Made by a program: the position numbers and the translations under genes. A stretch of 5,542 nucleotides of DNA from Smithella sp. UBA2180 (GTDB taxonomy: Bacteria > Desulfobacterota > Syntrophia > Syntrophales > Smithellaceae): NCBI GenBank assembly GCA_002327415.1, contig DCVU01000164.1, positions 1 to 5,542 on the forward strand, given 5' to 3'. Below the pieces are notes generated by a model, which worked only from the letters and a program-made list of their open reading frames with translations, made no database searches and had not been told where the DNA came from. Within the stretch, counting starts at the first letter, position 1. The number at the start of each line of letters is the position of its first letter. Below, one piece after another: positions 1-5,542 of this stretch.

Positions 1-111
1 TTTTTAAATTAAAGATAATATCGCGGCGTATTATTACTCCGGCGATTAAACGTTTAGATATAGTGATGGGTGATTTCCAGTAGCTCGACATTAGGATATT
101 ACTATTGCAGG

Positions 112-131
112 ATTCCCGCCTGCGCGGGAAT
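112..131. repeat. Dispersed REP-like hairpin repeat, single copy
   Basis: A perfect 8-bp inverted repeat (ATTCCCGC at 112-119, GCGGGAAT at 124-131) encloses the 4-base loop CTGC. It stands out as GC-rich in AT-rich surroundings. The flanks (TTGCAGG on the left, GACAGAA on the right) fit a well-known family of short repeats scattered between genes in many proteobacteria; read on the minus strand they give the spurious peptide VIPAQAGI. Such elements are thought to be spread in trans by IS200-like REP-associated transposases, but none lies in this window. The RNA hairpin could stabilise or help end a transcript arriving from the left. No U-tract follows it, so it is not a standard intrinsic terminator. 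Confidence 0.75.
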
Positions 132-169
132 GACAGAAGGAATGATAAATTTATCCTTTGAAATACGCA

Positions 170-175
170 TATAAT
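170..175 (+). promoter_or_regulatory. Possible -10 box upstream of the small ORF
   Basis: TATAAT is a perfect sigma-70 -10 hexamer, but no good -35 hexamer lies 16-18 bases upstream. That position is instead taken up by the 12-base palindrome GATAAATTTATC (144-155). Transcription would begin near 182, giving a leader of about 50 bases to the ATG at 232 and then reading on into the DUF748 gene. The surroundings are AT-rich, so a chance match is quite possible. Confidence 0.3.
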
Positions 176-231
176 TGTTGTATGAATTTGTCACAAAGAT
201 GTTCAGATGGAGCAAGGGAGTTTGCGACAAA

Positions 232-471
232 ATGAAAACATCAAAAGACAAAAAAGAAGAAGCGACAAACAAGATTCCTTCCCCCGTTAAAAAAGAAGTC
301 ACTGCGAATCCGACACGTCCTGAAATGGCAGAGATGATTAATCGTCACTTTTTCGGTCTTGATAAAAATCGCCCCGAGGCCGTTGCAAAACGCCTAAAGA
401 AAAATCAGAGAACGGCCCGCGCCAATGTTGAGGATCACTTCAACGCCGGAAGCAGGCCATTCTTTTATTGA
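232..471 (+). CDS. Small lysine-rich protein resembling the N-terminus of an acyl-CoA carboxyltransferase; probable remnant
   Basis: This ORF encodes 79 residues. The ATG at 232 is preferred because AAGGGAG (214-220) precedes it. An in-frame TTG at 175 would overlap the candidate -10 box and has no ribosome binding site. The first 25 or so residues are rich in Lys and Glu and look disordered. The rest (about residues 32-79) contains RPEAVAKRLKKNQRTARANV followed by EDHFNAGS. This resembles the start of biotin-dependent acyl-CoA carboxyltransferases, where an R-P-x-A-V-A-x-R, Q-R-T-A-R-E-N and D-P-G-S-F pattern opens a protein of roughly 500 residues or more. Here a TGA follows almost at once, and none of the crotonase-fold catalytic core is present, so carboxylase activity is not possible. 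It could be a decayed gene end or a small protein reusing this module. The similarity is from memory of the family, not a search. It lies 29 bases before the next gene and is probably co-transcribed with it. Confidence 0.55.
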   Translation: MKTSKDKKEEATNKIPSPVKKEVTANPTRPEMAEMINRHFFGLDKNRPEAVAKRLKKNQRTARANVEDHFNAGSRPFFY

Positions 472-489
472 TCCCTGGTAAGAATAAGA

Positions 490-495
490 AAGGAG
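490..495 (+). promoter_or_regulatory. Ribosome binding site fixing the DUF748 start
   Basis: AAGGAG, a near-perfect Shine-Dalgarno sequence, sits 5 bases before the ATG at 501. It decides for that start over the in-frame TTG at 468, which overlaps the stop of the preceding ORF, has no such site, and would put 11 polar residues ahead of the membrane anchor. Confidence 0.85.
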
Positions 496-500
496 ACATC

Positions 501-3443
501 ATGCGTACTTTCAAAAAGATTCTTATCGGCCTGGTTGTTTTTTTGGTTCTTTTCGGCATTGCCGGTTTTTTTATTGCACCCGCTGTTCTCAAGCCGCTGA
601 TCATTGAAAAAATCTCAGAAGCTCTGCACAGAAAAACATCCATCGCCAAAATCGACATCAATCCTTTTGCACTTTCTGTAACCATCAAAGGATTTTCGCT
701 GGAAGATCCCGGCATGAAATCACCGTTTGTTGCGTTTGATGAACTATATGTGAATGCCGACGCAGCTTCTTCAATTTTCCGCAGAGCATTGATTCTGAAA
801 AAAATCAGTCTGAAAAATCCCTACATCGTTATATCCCGCAAACAGGATGGCTCATATAACTTTACCGACCTTATCCCCAAAGATGAGGAAAAACCCAAAC
901 CTGTCAAGGAAGAGAAACCTTTTCTTTTTTCTTTAAACAATATTCAGATTATCAACGGGAAAATTGATTTCCACGATTACCCCAATCAAACCAATCATAC
1001 TGTGCGGGAGATGAATCTTTCCATTCCCTTTGTTTCCAATATCGAATATTATCTTAAAGAATACGTCGTACCTGAATTTTCCGCCATAATTAATGATGAT
1101 AAATTTGAGCTTGCCGGTAAGACCCAGCCTTTTCTTACTTCCCGCGCTACAAGCTTTGATATCAATGTTCATGACTTAGACATCCCCTTTTATCTGCAAT
1201 ACTCTCCAGTAAAAATGAACTTTAAACTCGACTCTGCGCGCCTTGATATGAAAATGAAATTGCATTTTGTCATGTATAAAGACAAATCGCCTTCTCTCGT
1301 GTTATCAGGCAATACGACTTTCAAAAAAATAATTCTGGATGATTTACAGAAGAATAAAATTCTGCATCTGCCGTACTTGAACATCAACATGATATCCGTC
1401 GAGCCGTTCGTGCCGGATATTCATCTTGCTGATATTGCTATCCAGTCGCCGGAATTGGTTATCCACCGCAATAAGCAGGGCGAAATCAACTTGCTCAATC
1501 TGATACAAAAGCAAACAAAAAAAGAAAAGACGACACCCAAAGAAACCGCCGCGGCAGCCCCTGCAAAGAAAACCGAATTAAAATTCCGGCTGGATAATTT
1601 TTTCATTGATAAAGCAGATGTTACTTTTATTGATGACAAAACATATAAGCCGGTAAATATTCATATCGCACCGCTGCAATTGAAAGCGGCCAATCTTTCC
1701 CTGGAAAAAGGCACACAGGGCAATATTGATCTAGCGTTCACGCTGGATAAAAAAAGTGAAGTATCAGCACACGGACCGTTAGGTTTGGAGCCGCTTAACG
1801 CCAATCTGGCATTGGATGTAAAAAATATCGGCATCCGGACATTTCAGCCCTACTTTACCGATAAAGTCAAAATTGATGTGACACGGGGTACGGTTTCCAC
1901 TGCCGGAAATCTTACTCTGGCTAAAAACAAAAAGGATGAACTTATCATTAAGTATTTAGGTAAAGCTTACGTAAACAACCTTGCTACTATCGACAGAGCA
2001 CAATCCAATGATTTCCTGAAATGGAAAGCGCTTTCTTTAGATCGGATTCAGACAGGATTTAATCCTTTTTTCCTGCATATTAAGACAATCTCGCTTAATG
2101 ATTTCTATTCACGTTTCATTATCAACCCCGATAAGACAACTAACATTCAGAATATATTAAGCGATAACATCAAAAAAGAGCCGGAGAAAAAGGAACCTCC
2201 CGCCAAGCCCGCAGAAAAGAAACAAGAGGCAAAGCCCCCGGAAAAGCCCGCGGATATTAAAATAGGCAAAATAATATTTCGCGGCGGCAATATTGATTTC
2301 CGTGACAATAATATCAAACCTAACTATGCGGCAAATATGCTCAACATGACTGGAAGCGTAACCGGTCTTTCTTCTCAGGATATGACGCGCGCCGATGTCG
2401 CGCTCAAGGGCAACCTGGGTTACGGTTCACCTATCGACATTGCAGGCAAGATTAATCCGCTGGCCAAAGATCTTTTCGCCGACATTAAAATCAGTTTCAA
2501 AGATATTGAAATGAGTCCGGTTACACCTTATACGAACAAGTATCTTGGCTATCCTATTACCAAGGGAAAGCTTAGTTTCGATGTGACCTATCTGGTGGAT
2601 AAAAGGAAACTCGAATCACAAAATAAAGTGACGATCGACCAGCTAACTTTTGGAGATAAAGTGGAAAGTCCTGATGCAATTAAAGCACCGGTAACGCTGG
2701 CCGTATCTCTTTTAACGGACCGTAAAGGAGAGATCAATCTGGATATTCCCGTATCCGGCAGCCTCGATGATCCCAAATTCAGAATATGGCCGATCATATG
2801 GCAGGTACTTGTAAACCTTATCACTAAAGCCATTACATCGCCTTTTGCACTTATATCCTCTCTTACCGGCGGTGGCGAAGAGTTGAGCTTTATTGAATTT
2901 GATTATGGCAATGCCGTAATTACAGATGAAAGCCGTAAAAAAATAACAACTATCGGAAAGGCCCTTTATGAAAGGCCGGCTCTGAAACTGGATATTGAAG
3001 GATATGTTGATCCCGAAAATGATAAAGCCGGTTTAAAAAAAGAAGAATTAAACCGAAGGATCAAAGCACAAAAACTCAAAAAAATGCTGTCGAAAGGCGG
3101 CGAACAGGTCGCCCTTGAACAAATTCAGCTTACACCCCAGGAATACGAGCAGTATCTGAAACAAACTTATGATGCCGGGAAATTTACCAAGCCGCGTAAT
3201 TTTGTGGGTATTGCCAAAAAACTTCCGGCGGCAGATATGGAAAAATTACTTTTGAACAATATCGAAGTGACGGACAGCGATTTGCGACAGCTTGCCGAAC
3301 AGCGTGCGCAAAACGTCAAAGAGTTGCTTCTTCAACCTGGTAATGTCGACGCCAGCCGCGTGTTTATTGTAGAACCGAAAACACTGTCCCCGGAGAAAAA
3401 AGAAAAAGTTAAATACAGCCGTGTAAATTTCAAGCTGAAATAA
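501..3443 (+). CDS. DUF748 / AsmA-like envelope protein with OmpA-like C-terminal region
   Basis: The product has 980 residues. Residues 7-26 form one hydrophobic segment after Arg/Lys residues, typical of an inner-membrane anchor with the bulk in the periplasm. Residues 36-70 (KISEAL, then the NPFALSV region and G-F-S-L-E-D) match the opening of DUF748 proteins, which are related to the AsmA/TamB-like superfamily. Three repeat units follow near residues 106-160, 316-380 and 534-603. Each is a strand pair with an R/N-x-x-x-G/T-x-x-N-x-x-x-L/I-L/I pattern, then a Lys/Glu/Pro-rich linker (127-140, 336-359, 557-584), then a strand ending in an F-x-D-like motif. Residues 780-796 (SPFALISSLTGGGEELS) are a family hallmark. 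The C-terminus (797-980) resembles an OmpA-like fold split by an insertion. By family analogy it may help lipid transport or outer-membrane integrity; the substrate is unknown. No enzymatic motif is visible. Its own RBS is strong, and it probably shares a transcript with the small ORF upstream. Confidence 0.9.
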   Translation: MRTFKKILIGLVVFLVLFGIAGFFIAPAVLKPLIIEKISEALHRKTSIAKIDINPFALSVTIKGFSLEDPGMKSPFVAFDELYVNADAASSIFRRALILKKISLKNPYIVISRKQDGSYNFTDLIPKDEEKPKPVKEEKPFLFSLNNIQIINGKIDFHDYPNQTNHTVREMNLSIPFVSNIEYYLKEYVVPEFSAIINDDKFELAGKTQPFLTSRATSFDINVHDLDIPFYLQYSPVKMNFKLDSARLDMKMKLHFVMYKDKSPSLVLSGNTTFKKIILDDLQKNKILHLPYLNINMISVEPFVPDIHLADIAIQSPELVIHRNKQGEINLLNLIQKQTKKEKTTPKETAAAAPAKKTELKFRLDNFFIDKADVTFIDDKTYKPVNIHIAPLQLKAANLSLEKGTQGNIDLAFTLDKKSEVSAHGPLGLEPLNANLALDVKNIGIRTFQPYFTDKVKIDVTRGTVSTAGNLTLAKNKKDELIIKYLGKAYVNNLATIDRAQSNDFLKWKALSLDRIQTGFNPFFLHIKTISLNDFYSRFIINPDKTTNIQNILSDNIKKEPEKKEPPAKPAEKKQEAKPPEKPADIKIGKIIFRGGNIDFRDNNIKPNYAANMLNMTGSVTGLSSQDMTRADVALKGNLGYGSPIDIAGKINPLAKDLFADIKISFKDIEMSPVTPYTNKYLGYPITKGKLSFDVTYLVDKRKLESQNKVTIDQLTFGDKVESPDAIKAPVTLAVSLLTDRKGEINLDIPVSGSLDDPKFRIWPIIWQVLVNLITKAITSPFALISSLTGGGEELSFIEFDYGNAVITDESRKKITTIGKALYERPALKLDIEGYVDPENDKAGLKKEELNRRIKAQKLKKMLSKGGEQVALEQIQLTPQEYEQYLKQTYDAGKFTKPRNFVGIAKKLPAADMEKLLLNNIEVTDSDLRQLAEQRAQNVKELLLQPGNVDASRVFIVEPKTLSPEKKEKVKYSRVNFKLK

Positions 3444-3505
3444 TGCGCTATCGACGCGGTGAATGACGAGATAAGAATAGATCGTTTGGAAATGGAAGAT
3501 CTTAT

Positions 3506-3535
3506 TTGACAATAGACTTAAATTTAAAATATAGT
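3506..3535 (+). promoter_or_regulatory. Sigma-70-like promoter for the prenyl synthase gene
   Basis: A perfect -35 hexamer, TTGACA (3506-3511), is followed after 18 bases by TATAGT (3530-3535), a five-of-six match to the -10 consensus. Transcription would start near 3542 and give a leader of about 29 bases before the ATG at 3571. The position, in the intergenic gap just ahead of a new gene, supports it. It implies that the prenyl synthase and DUF362 genes form a unit separate from the DUF748 gene. Confidence 0.6.
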
Positions 3536-3558
3536 TTTGGGCAATTACTTCTCTGATA

Positions 3559-3567
3559 TGGTAGAAT
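3559..3567 (+). promoter_or_regulatory. Candidate extended -10 element immediately before the start codon
   Basis: TGG-TAGAAT reads as an extended -10 (TG, one base, then a hexamer with five of six consensus bases). A poor -35-like TTGGGC (3537-3542) lies 19 bases upstream. Use of this element would start RNA near 3571-3576, at or just inside the ATG, giving a leaderless message. It competes with the promoter whose -35 is at 3506 and is less certain. Confidence 0.3.
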
Positions 3568-3570
3568 CAT

Positions 3571-4545
3571 ATGAAAATTCAGGATGTTTTTTCCGCATAT
3601 AAAGACGACCTTCAGAAGGTCGAAAAATGCATCAATGATAACGTCACTTCCGAAATCAAATTGATTCCCGAAGTGGCAAATCATTTAATCAACAGCGGCG
3701 GAAAAAGATTCCGGCCGCTTCTGCTTCTGATTTGCGCCCATCTCTGCGGATACCAGGGAGGTAATCGGTTCCCCATGGCCACGGTCATGGAATTTATCCA
3801 TACTGCCACCCTTCTGCACGACGATGTCATTGATCAGGCTTCCATCAGACGCGGCAAAGACTCCGCCAACAAGATTTTCGGAAATTCAGTAAGCATTCTC
3901 GTGGGCGATTTTCTGTGTTTCAAGGCTTTCATGCTGATGAGCGCAATCGGCAATAATGATATTTTCGGACTTGTTTCTGAAATGGGAAATATTATGTCGG
4001 AAGGCGAAGTTTTTCAGCTTACCAAATGCGGTGATGTCAGCATGACCAGGGATGAATATCTCAGCATCATCGAAAAGAAAACGGCTGTTTTGATTTCCGC
4101 CTCCTGCGCAGCCGGAGCAATTATGGGCTCGGCTTCACAGAAAAAGATTGACGCTCTGGCGCGATTCGGCAGAAACGCGGGCATGGCTTTTCAGATAACG
4201 GATGATGTTCTGGATTACATGGCCAAGGGAGATGATTTCGGTAAATCCATAGGTAAAGATCTGGAAGAAGGGAAAATAACCCTGCCGTTGATTTTCGCCA
4301 TCAATGAGAGCTCGGAGGAAGAGAAAAACAAAATCAAGGAAATAATAACTCTTCACAAAAGTTCAAAAAAAGCGGTGCGGGAAATTATTAGGTTGATTAA
4401 AAAATATAACGGAATTGATTCTTCACTTCAGGCTGCTGCCGGATACATCAGCGAAGCCAAATCACAGCTGAGTATTTTCAGTGACTGTCCCGAGAAAGAT
4501 CACTTAAACACGGTTACCGATTATATCCTCTCCCGAAATTTATAA
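3571..4545 (+). CDS. ispB: Long-chain trans-polyprenyl diphosphate synthase (octaprenyl diphosphate synthase-like)
   Basis: This 324-residue protein condenses isopentenyl diphosphate units onto an allylic diphosphate, making the side chain of a respiratory quinone or a similar polyprenyl lipid. The length is normal for the family. G43-G44-K45-R46 with R48-P49 binds isopentenyl diphosphate. The first Asp-rich motif is D84-D85-V-I-D88 followed by an R-R-G turn, and the second is D211-D212-V-L-D215 followed by G228-K-D-L-E-E-G-K and the T-L-P motif. All catalytic residues are present. Ala at the fifth position before the first motif, a small residue, fits a long-chain product (family knowledge), but exact length cannot be read from sequence. 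The ATG at 3571 is the only plausible start: an in-frame TAG lies at 3562-3564, and the N-terminus matches family members. It lacks a clear Shine-Dalgarno sequence. The symbol is by family resemblance; a heptaprenyl-type enzyme is possible. Confidence 0.93.
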   Translation: MKIQDVFSAYKDDLQKVEKCINDNVTSEIKLIPEVANHLINSGGKRFRPLLLLICAHLCGYQGGNRFPMATVMEFIHTATLLHDDVIDQASIRRGKDSANKIFGNSVSILVGDFLCFKAFMLMSAIGNNDIFGLVSEMGNIMSEGEVFQLTKCGDVSMTRDEYLSIIEKKTAVLISASCAAGAIMGSASQKKIDALARFGRNAGMAFQITDDVLDYMAKGDDFGKSIGKDLEEGKITLPLIFAINESSEEEKNKIKEIITLHKSSKKAVREIIRLIKKYNGIDSSLQAAAGYISEAKSQLSIFSDCPEKDHLNTVTDYILSRNL

Positions 4546-4568
4546 TATTAATAGAACGAGGTTTTATA

Positions 4569-5542
4569 ATGGCTGATTTTTTCTTTGAAACAGTGACGGG
4601 CGCTGAAAAACCATACGTCAAAGCGCTGCGACAACTTTTGGGACAATTCCGGACACCTTTTATTTCCGGTGACAGCGTCGGGATCAAGCTCCATTGGGGC
4701 GAGCGGGGCAATAAAGGCTATCTGCCTCCTGACTATGCCAAAGAAATAGTCGGCTGGCTCATCGCACAGGGAGCTAAGCCATTTGTTTTTGATACAACCG
4801 TGCTTTATTCCGGTGGCCGGCGCACCGCAGAAGATTCCCTGAATACAGCGGCCAATCACGGTTACACGGCCGATTTTCTCGGATGTCCGGTCATTATCGC
4901 TGATGGCATTGACGGAAGAGATATCGTTTCCATTCCTGCAGGCTATAAGCATTTTAAAACAGTCCAGGTAGGATCTGTCTTTGATAGGGCCCAGGGTTTT
5001 GTTATCTTTTCCCATTTCAAAGGACATATGGTCTCTCTGTTTGGCGGAGCCATCAAAAATATCTCCATGGGATTTGCATCCCGCGCGCAGAAACAGCGTA
5101 TGCATTCCGACTATCATCCTGTTCTGAATAAAAAGAACTGCACCAGATGCAGTATTTGCGTCAACATCTGCCCGACAAAGGCAGCCAGCATCTCTGAACC
5201 AGATTATCCCGAATATGATTTACAAAAGTGCATTGGCTGTGCACAGTGCATTGCCATGTGCCCGGAAATGGCTCTAAAAATCTTCTGGGATTCGGACATG
5301 ATGGTTTTTCAGGAAAAACTTGTTGAGACAGCGGCCGCTGTCTGGAAGAAGATTCAGGAGAAGACCATCGTCATCAACGCCCTGCTTAATATCACCGTAG
5401 AATGTGACTGTCTGCCGGGGAAGCATCCCGTCATAAGCGAGGATTCCGGTTTTATCGGCGGCTATAATCCTGTGGAAGTGGATGCGGAATCCCTGAAGAT
5501 GATAGGGCCGGATATTTTTGAAAAAGTCCATCCCGGTATCCC
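4569..5542 (+). CDS. DUF362 iron-sulfur protein with two [4Fe-4S] ferredoxin motifs (3' partial)
   Basis: The frame is open from ATG 4569, after GAGG (4558-4561) with 7-base spacing, to the right edge with no stop, giving 324 residues. Residues 36-54 (V-G-I-K-L-H-W-G-E-x-G-N followed by Y-L-P-P), the D-T-T-V-L-Y segment and S148-H-F-K-G-H153 with G159-G-A-I-K-N164 are hallmarks of DUF362 proteins. A bacterial-type ferredoxin domain follows: C191, C194, C197, C201-P and C221, C224, C227, C231-P, two complete motifs for two [4Fe-4S] clusters. A third Cys pair, C279-D-C281, lies in the C-terminal part. Family members are about 370 residues long, so a short tail is probably missing. Substrate and reaction are unknown for the family; an electron-transfer or redox role is inferred from the clusters. 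No signal peptide or membrane segment is seen, so it should be cytoplasmic. It starts 23 bases after the prenyl synthase and is probably co-transcribed with it. Confidence 0.92.
   Translation, partial: MADFFFETVTGAEKPYVKALRQLLGQFRTPFISGDSVGIKLHWGERGNKGYLPPDYAKEIVGWLIAQGAKPFVFDTTVLYSGGRRTAEDSLNTAANHGYTADFLGCPVIIADGIDGRDIVSIPAGYKHFKTVQVGSVFDRAQGFVIFSHFKGHMVSLFGGAIKNISMGFASRAQKQRMHSDYHPVLNKKNCTRCSICVNICPTKAASISEPDYPEYDLQKCIGCAQCIAMCPEMALKIFWDSDMMVFQEKLVETAAAVWKKIQEKTIVINALLNITVECDCLPGKHPVISEDSGFIGGYNPVEVDAESLKMIGPDIFEKVHPGI

Noticed and set aside
3..83. Open frame from the left edge ending in TAG, possibly the C-terminus of an upstream gene
   Set aside because: It gives only 26 residues with no recognisable motif in AT-rich DNA. 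The frame could be open by chance, so it is not annotated, though a gene tail cannot be excluded without the sequence to the left.
102..302. Minus-strand ORF ending in VIPAQAGILQ
   Set aside because: Its C-terminus is only the translation of the hairpin repeat, and the rest is antisense to the small ORF. Such peptides are a familiar annotation artefact of this repeat.
468..500. Upstream TTG start for the DUF748 protein
   Set aside because: It has no ribosome binding site and overlaps the stop of the preceding ORF. The ATG at 501 has AAGGAG at ideal spacing and leads directly into the membrane anchor.
3479..3502. Inverted repeat AGATC/GATCT after the DUF748 gene as a terminator
   Set aside because: The stem is only 5 bp with a 14-base loop, is not GC-rich and has no U-tract. 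I see no convincing terminator anywhere in 3444-3570.
4548..5117. A 189-codon open frame on the minus strand
   Set aside because: It lies wholly antisense to the DUF362 gene, whose plus-strand frame carries clear family motifs and two cysteine clusters. The minus-strand peptide has no recognisable domain.

Overview
The window looks like chromosomal DNA of a Gram-negative, probably anaerobic bacterium. Three things point to Desulfobacterota, perhaps near the Syntrophales (inference, low to moderate confidence): a large envelope protein of the DUF748/AsmA-like type, a DUF362 protein with two [4Fe-4S] motifs, and one copy of a dispersed hairpin repeat common in proteobacterial and deltaproteobacterial genomes. 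Base composition is moderate, and all genes lie on the + strand.

Layout. Positions 1-231 are mostly non-coding: an AT-rich stretch, a GC-rich repeat hairpin (112-131), a 12-bp palindrome (144-155) and a possible -10 box (170-175). A small lysine-rich ORF follows (232-471). Its second half reads like the extreme N-terminus of a biotin-dependent acyl-CoA carboxyltransferase and then stops, so it is probably a gene remnant or a stand-alone small protein. After 29 bases comes a 980-residue, single-membrane-anchor DUF748 protein (501-3443). It has three recognisable repeat units separated by Lys/Glu/Pro-rich linkers, and a C-terminal region resembling an OmpA-like fold interrupted by an insertion.

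A 127-base gap (3444-3570) has no convincing terminator but contains good sigma-70-like promoter elements. It leads into a long-chain trans-polyprenyl diphosphate synthase (3571-4545, ispB-like). That gene is followed after 23 bases by a DUF362 iron-sulfur protein, which starts at 4569 and runs off the right edge without a stop.

How the genes work together. The two halves look like separate transcription units. The left one makes a large cell-envelope protein, which by analogy with the AsmA-like superfamily may act in lipid transport or outer-membrane integrity. The right one makes the isoprenoid side-chain precursor for a respiratory quinone (or another polyprenyl lipid) together with a ferredoxin-like protein of unknown substrate. 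I see no defence system, CRISPR array, intact mobile element, tRNA or rRNA. Nothing here amounts to a clearly new system. The points most worth a second look are the truncated carboxyltransferase-like ORF, the repeat architecture and split OmpA-like end of the DUF748 protein, and the possibly leaderless start of the prenyl synthase.
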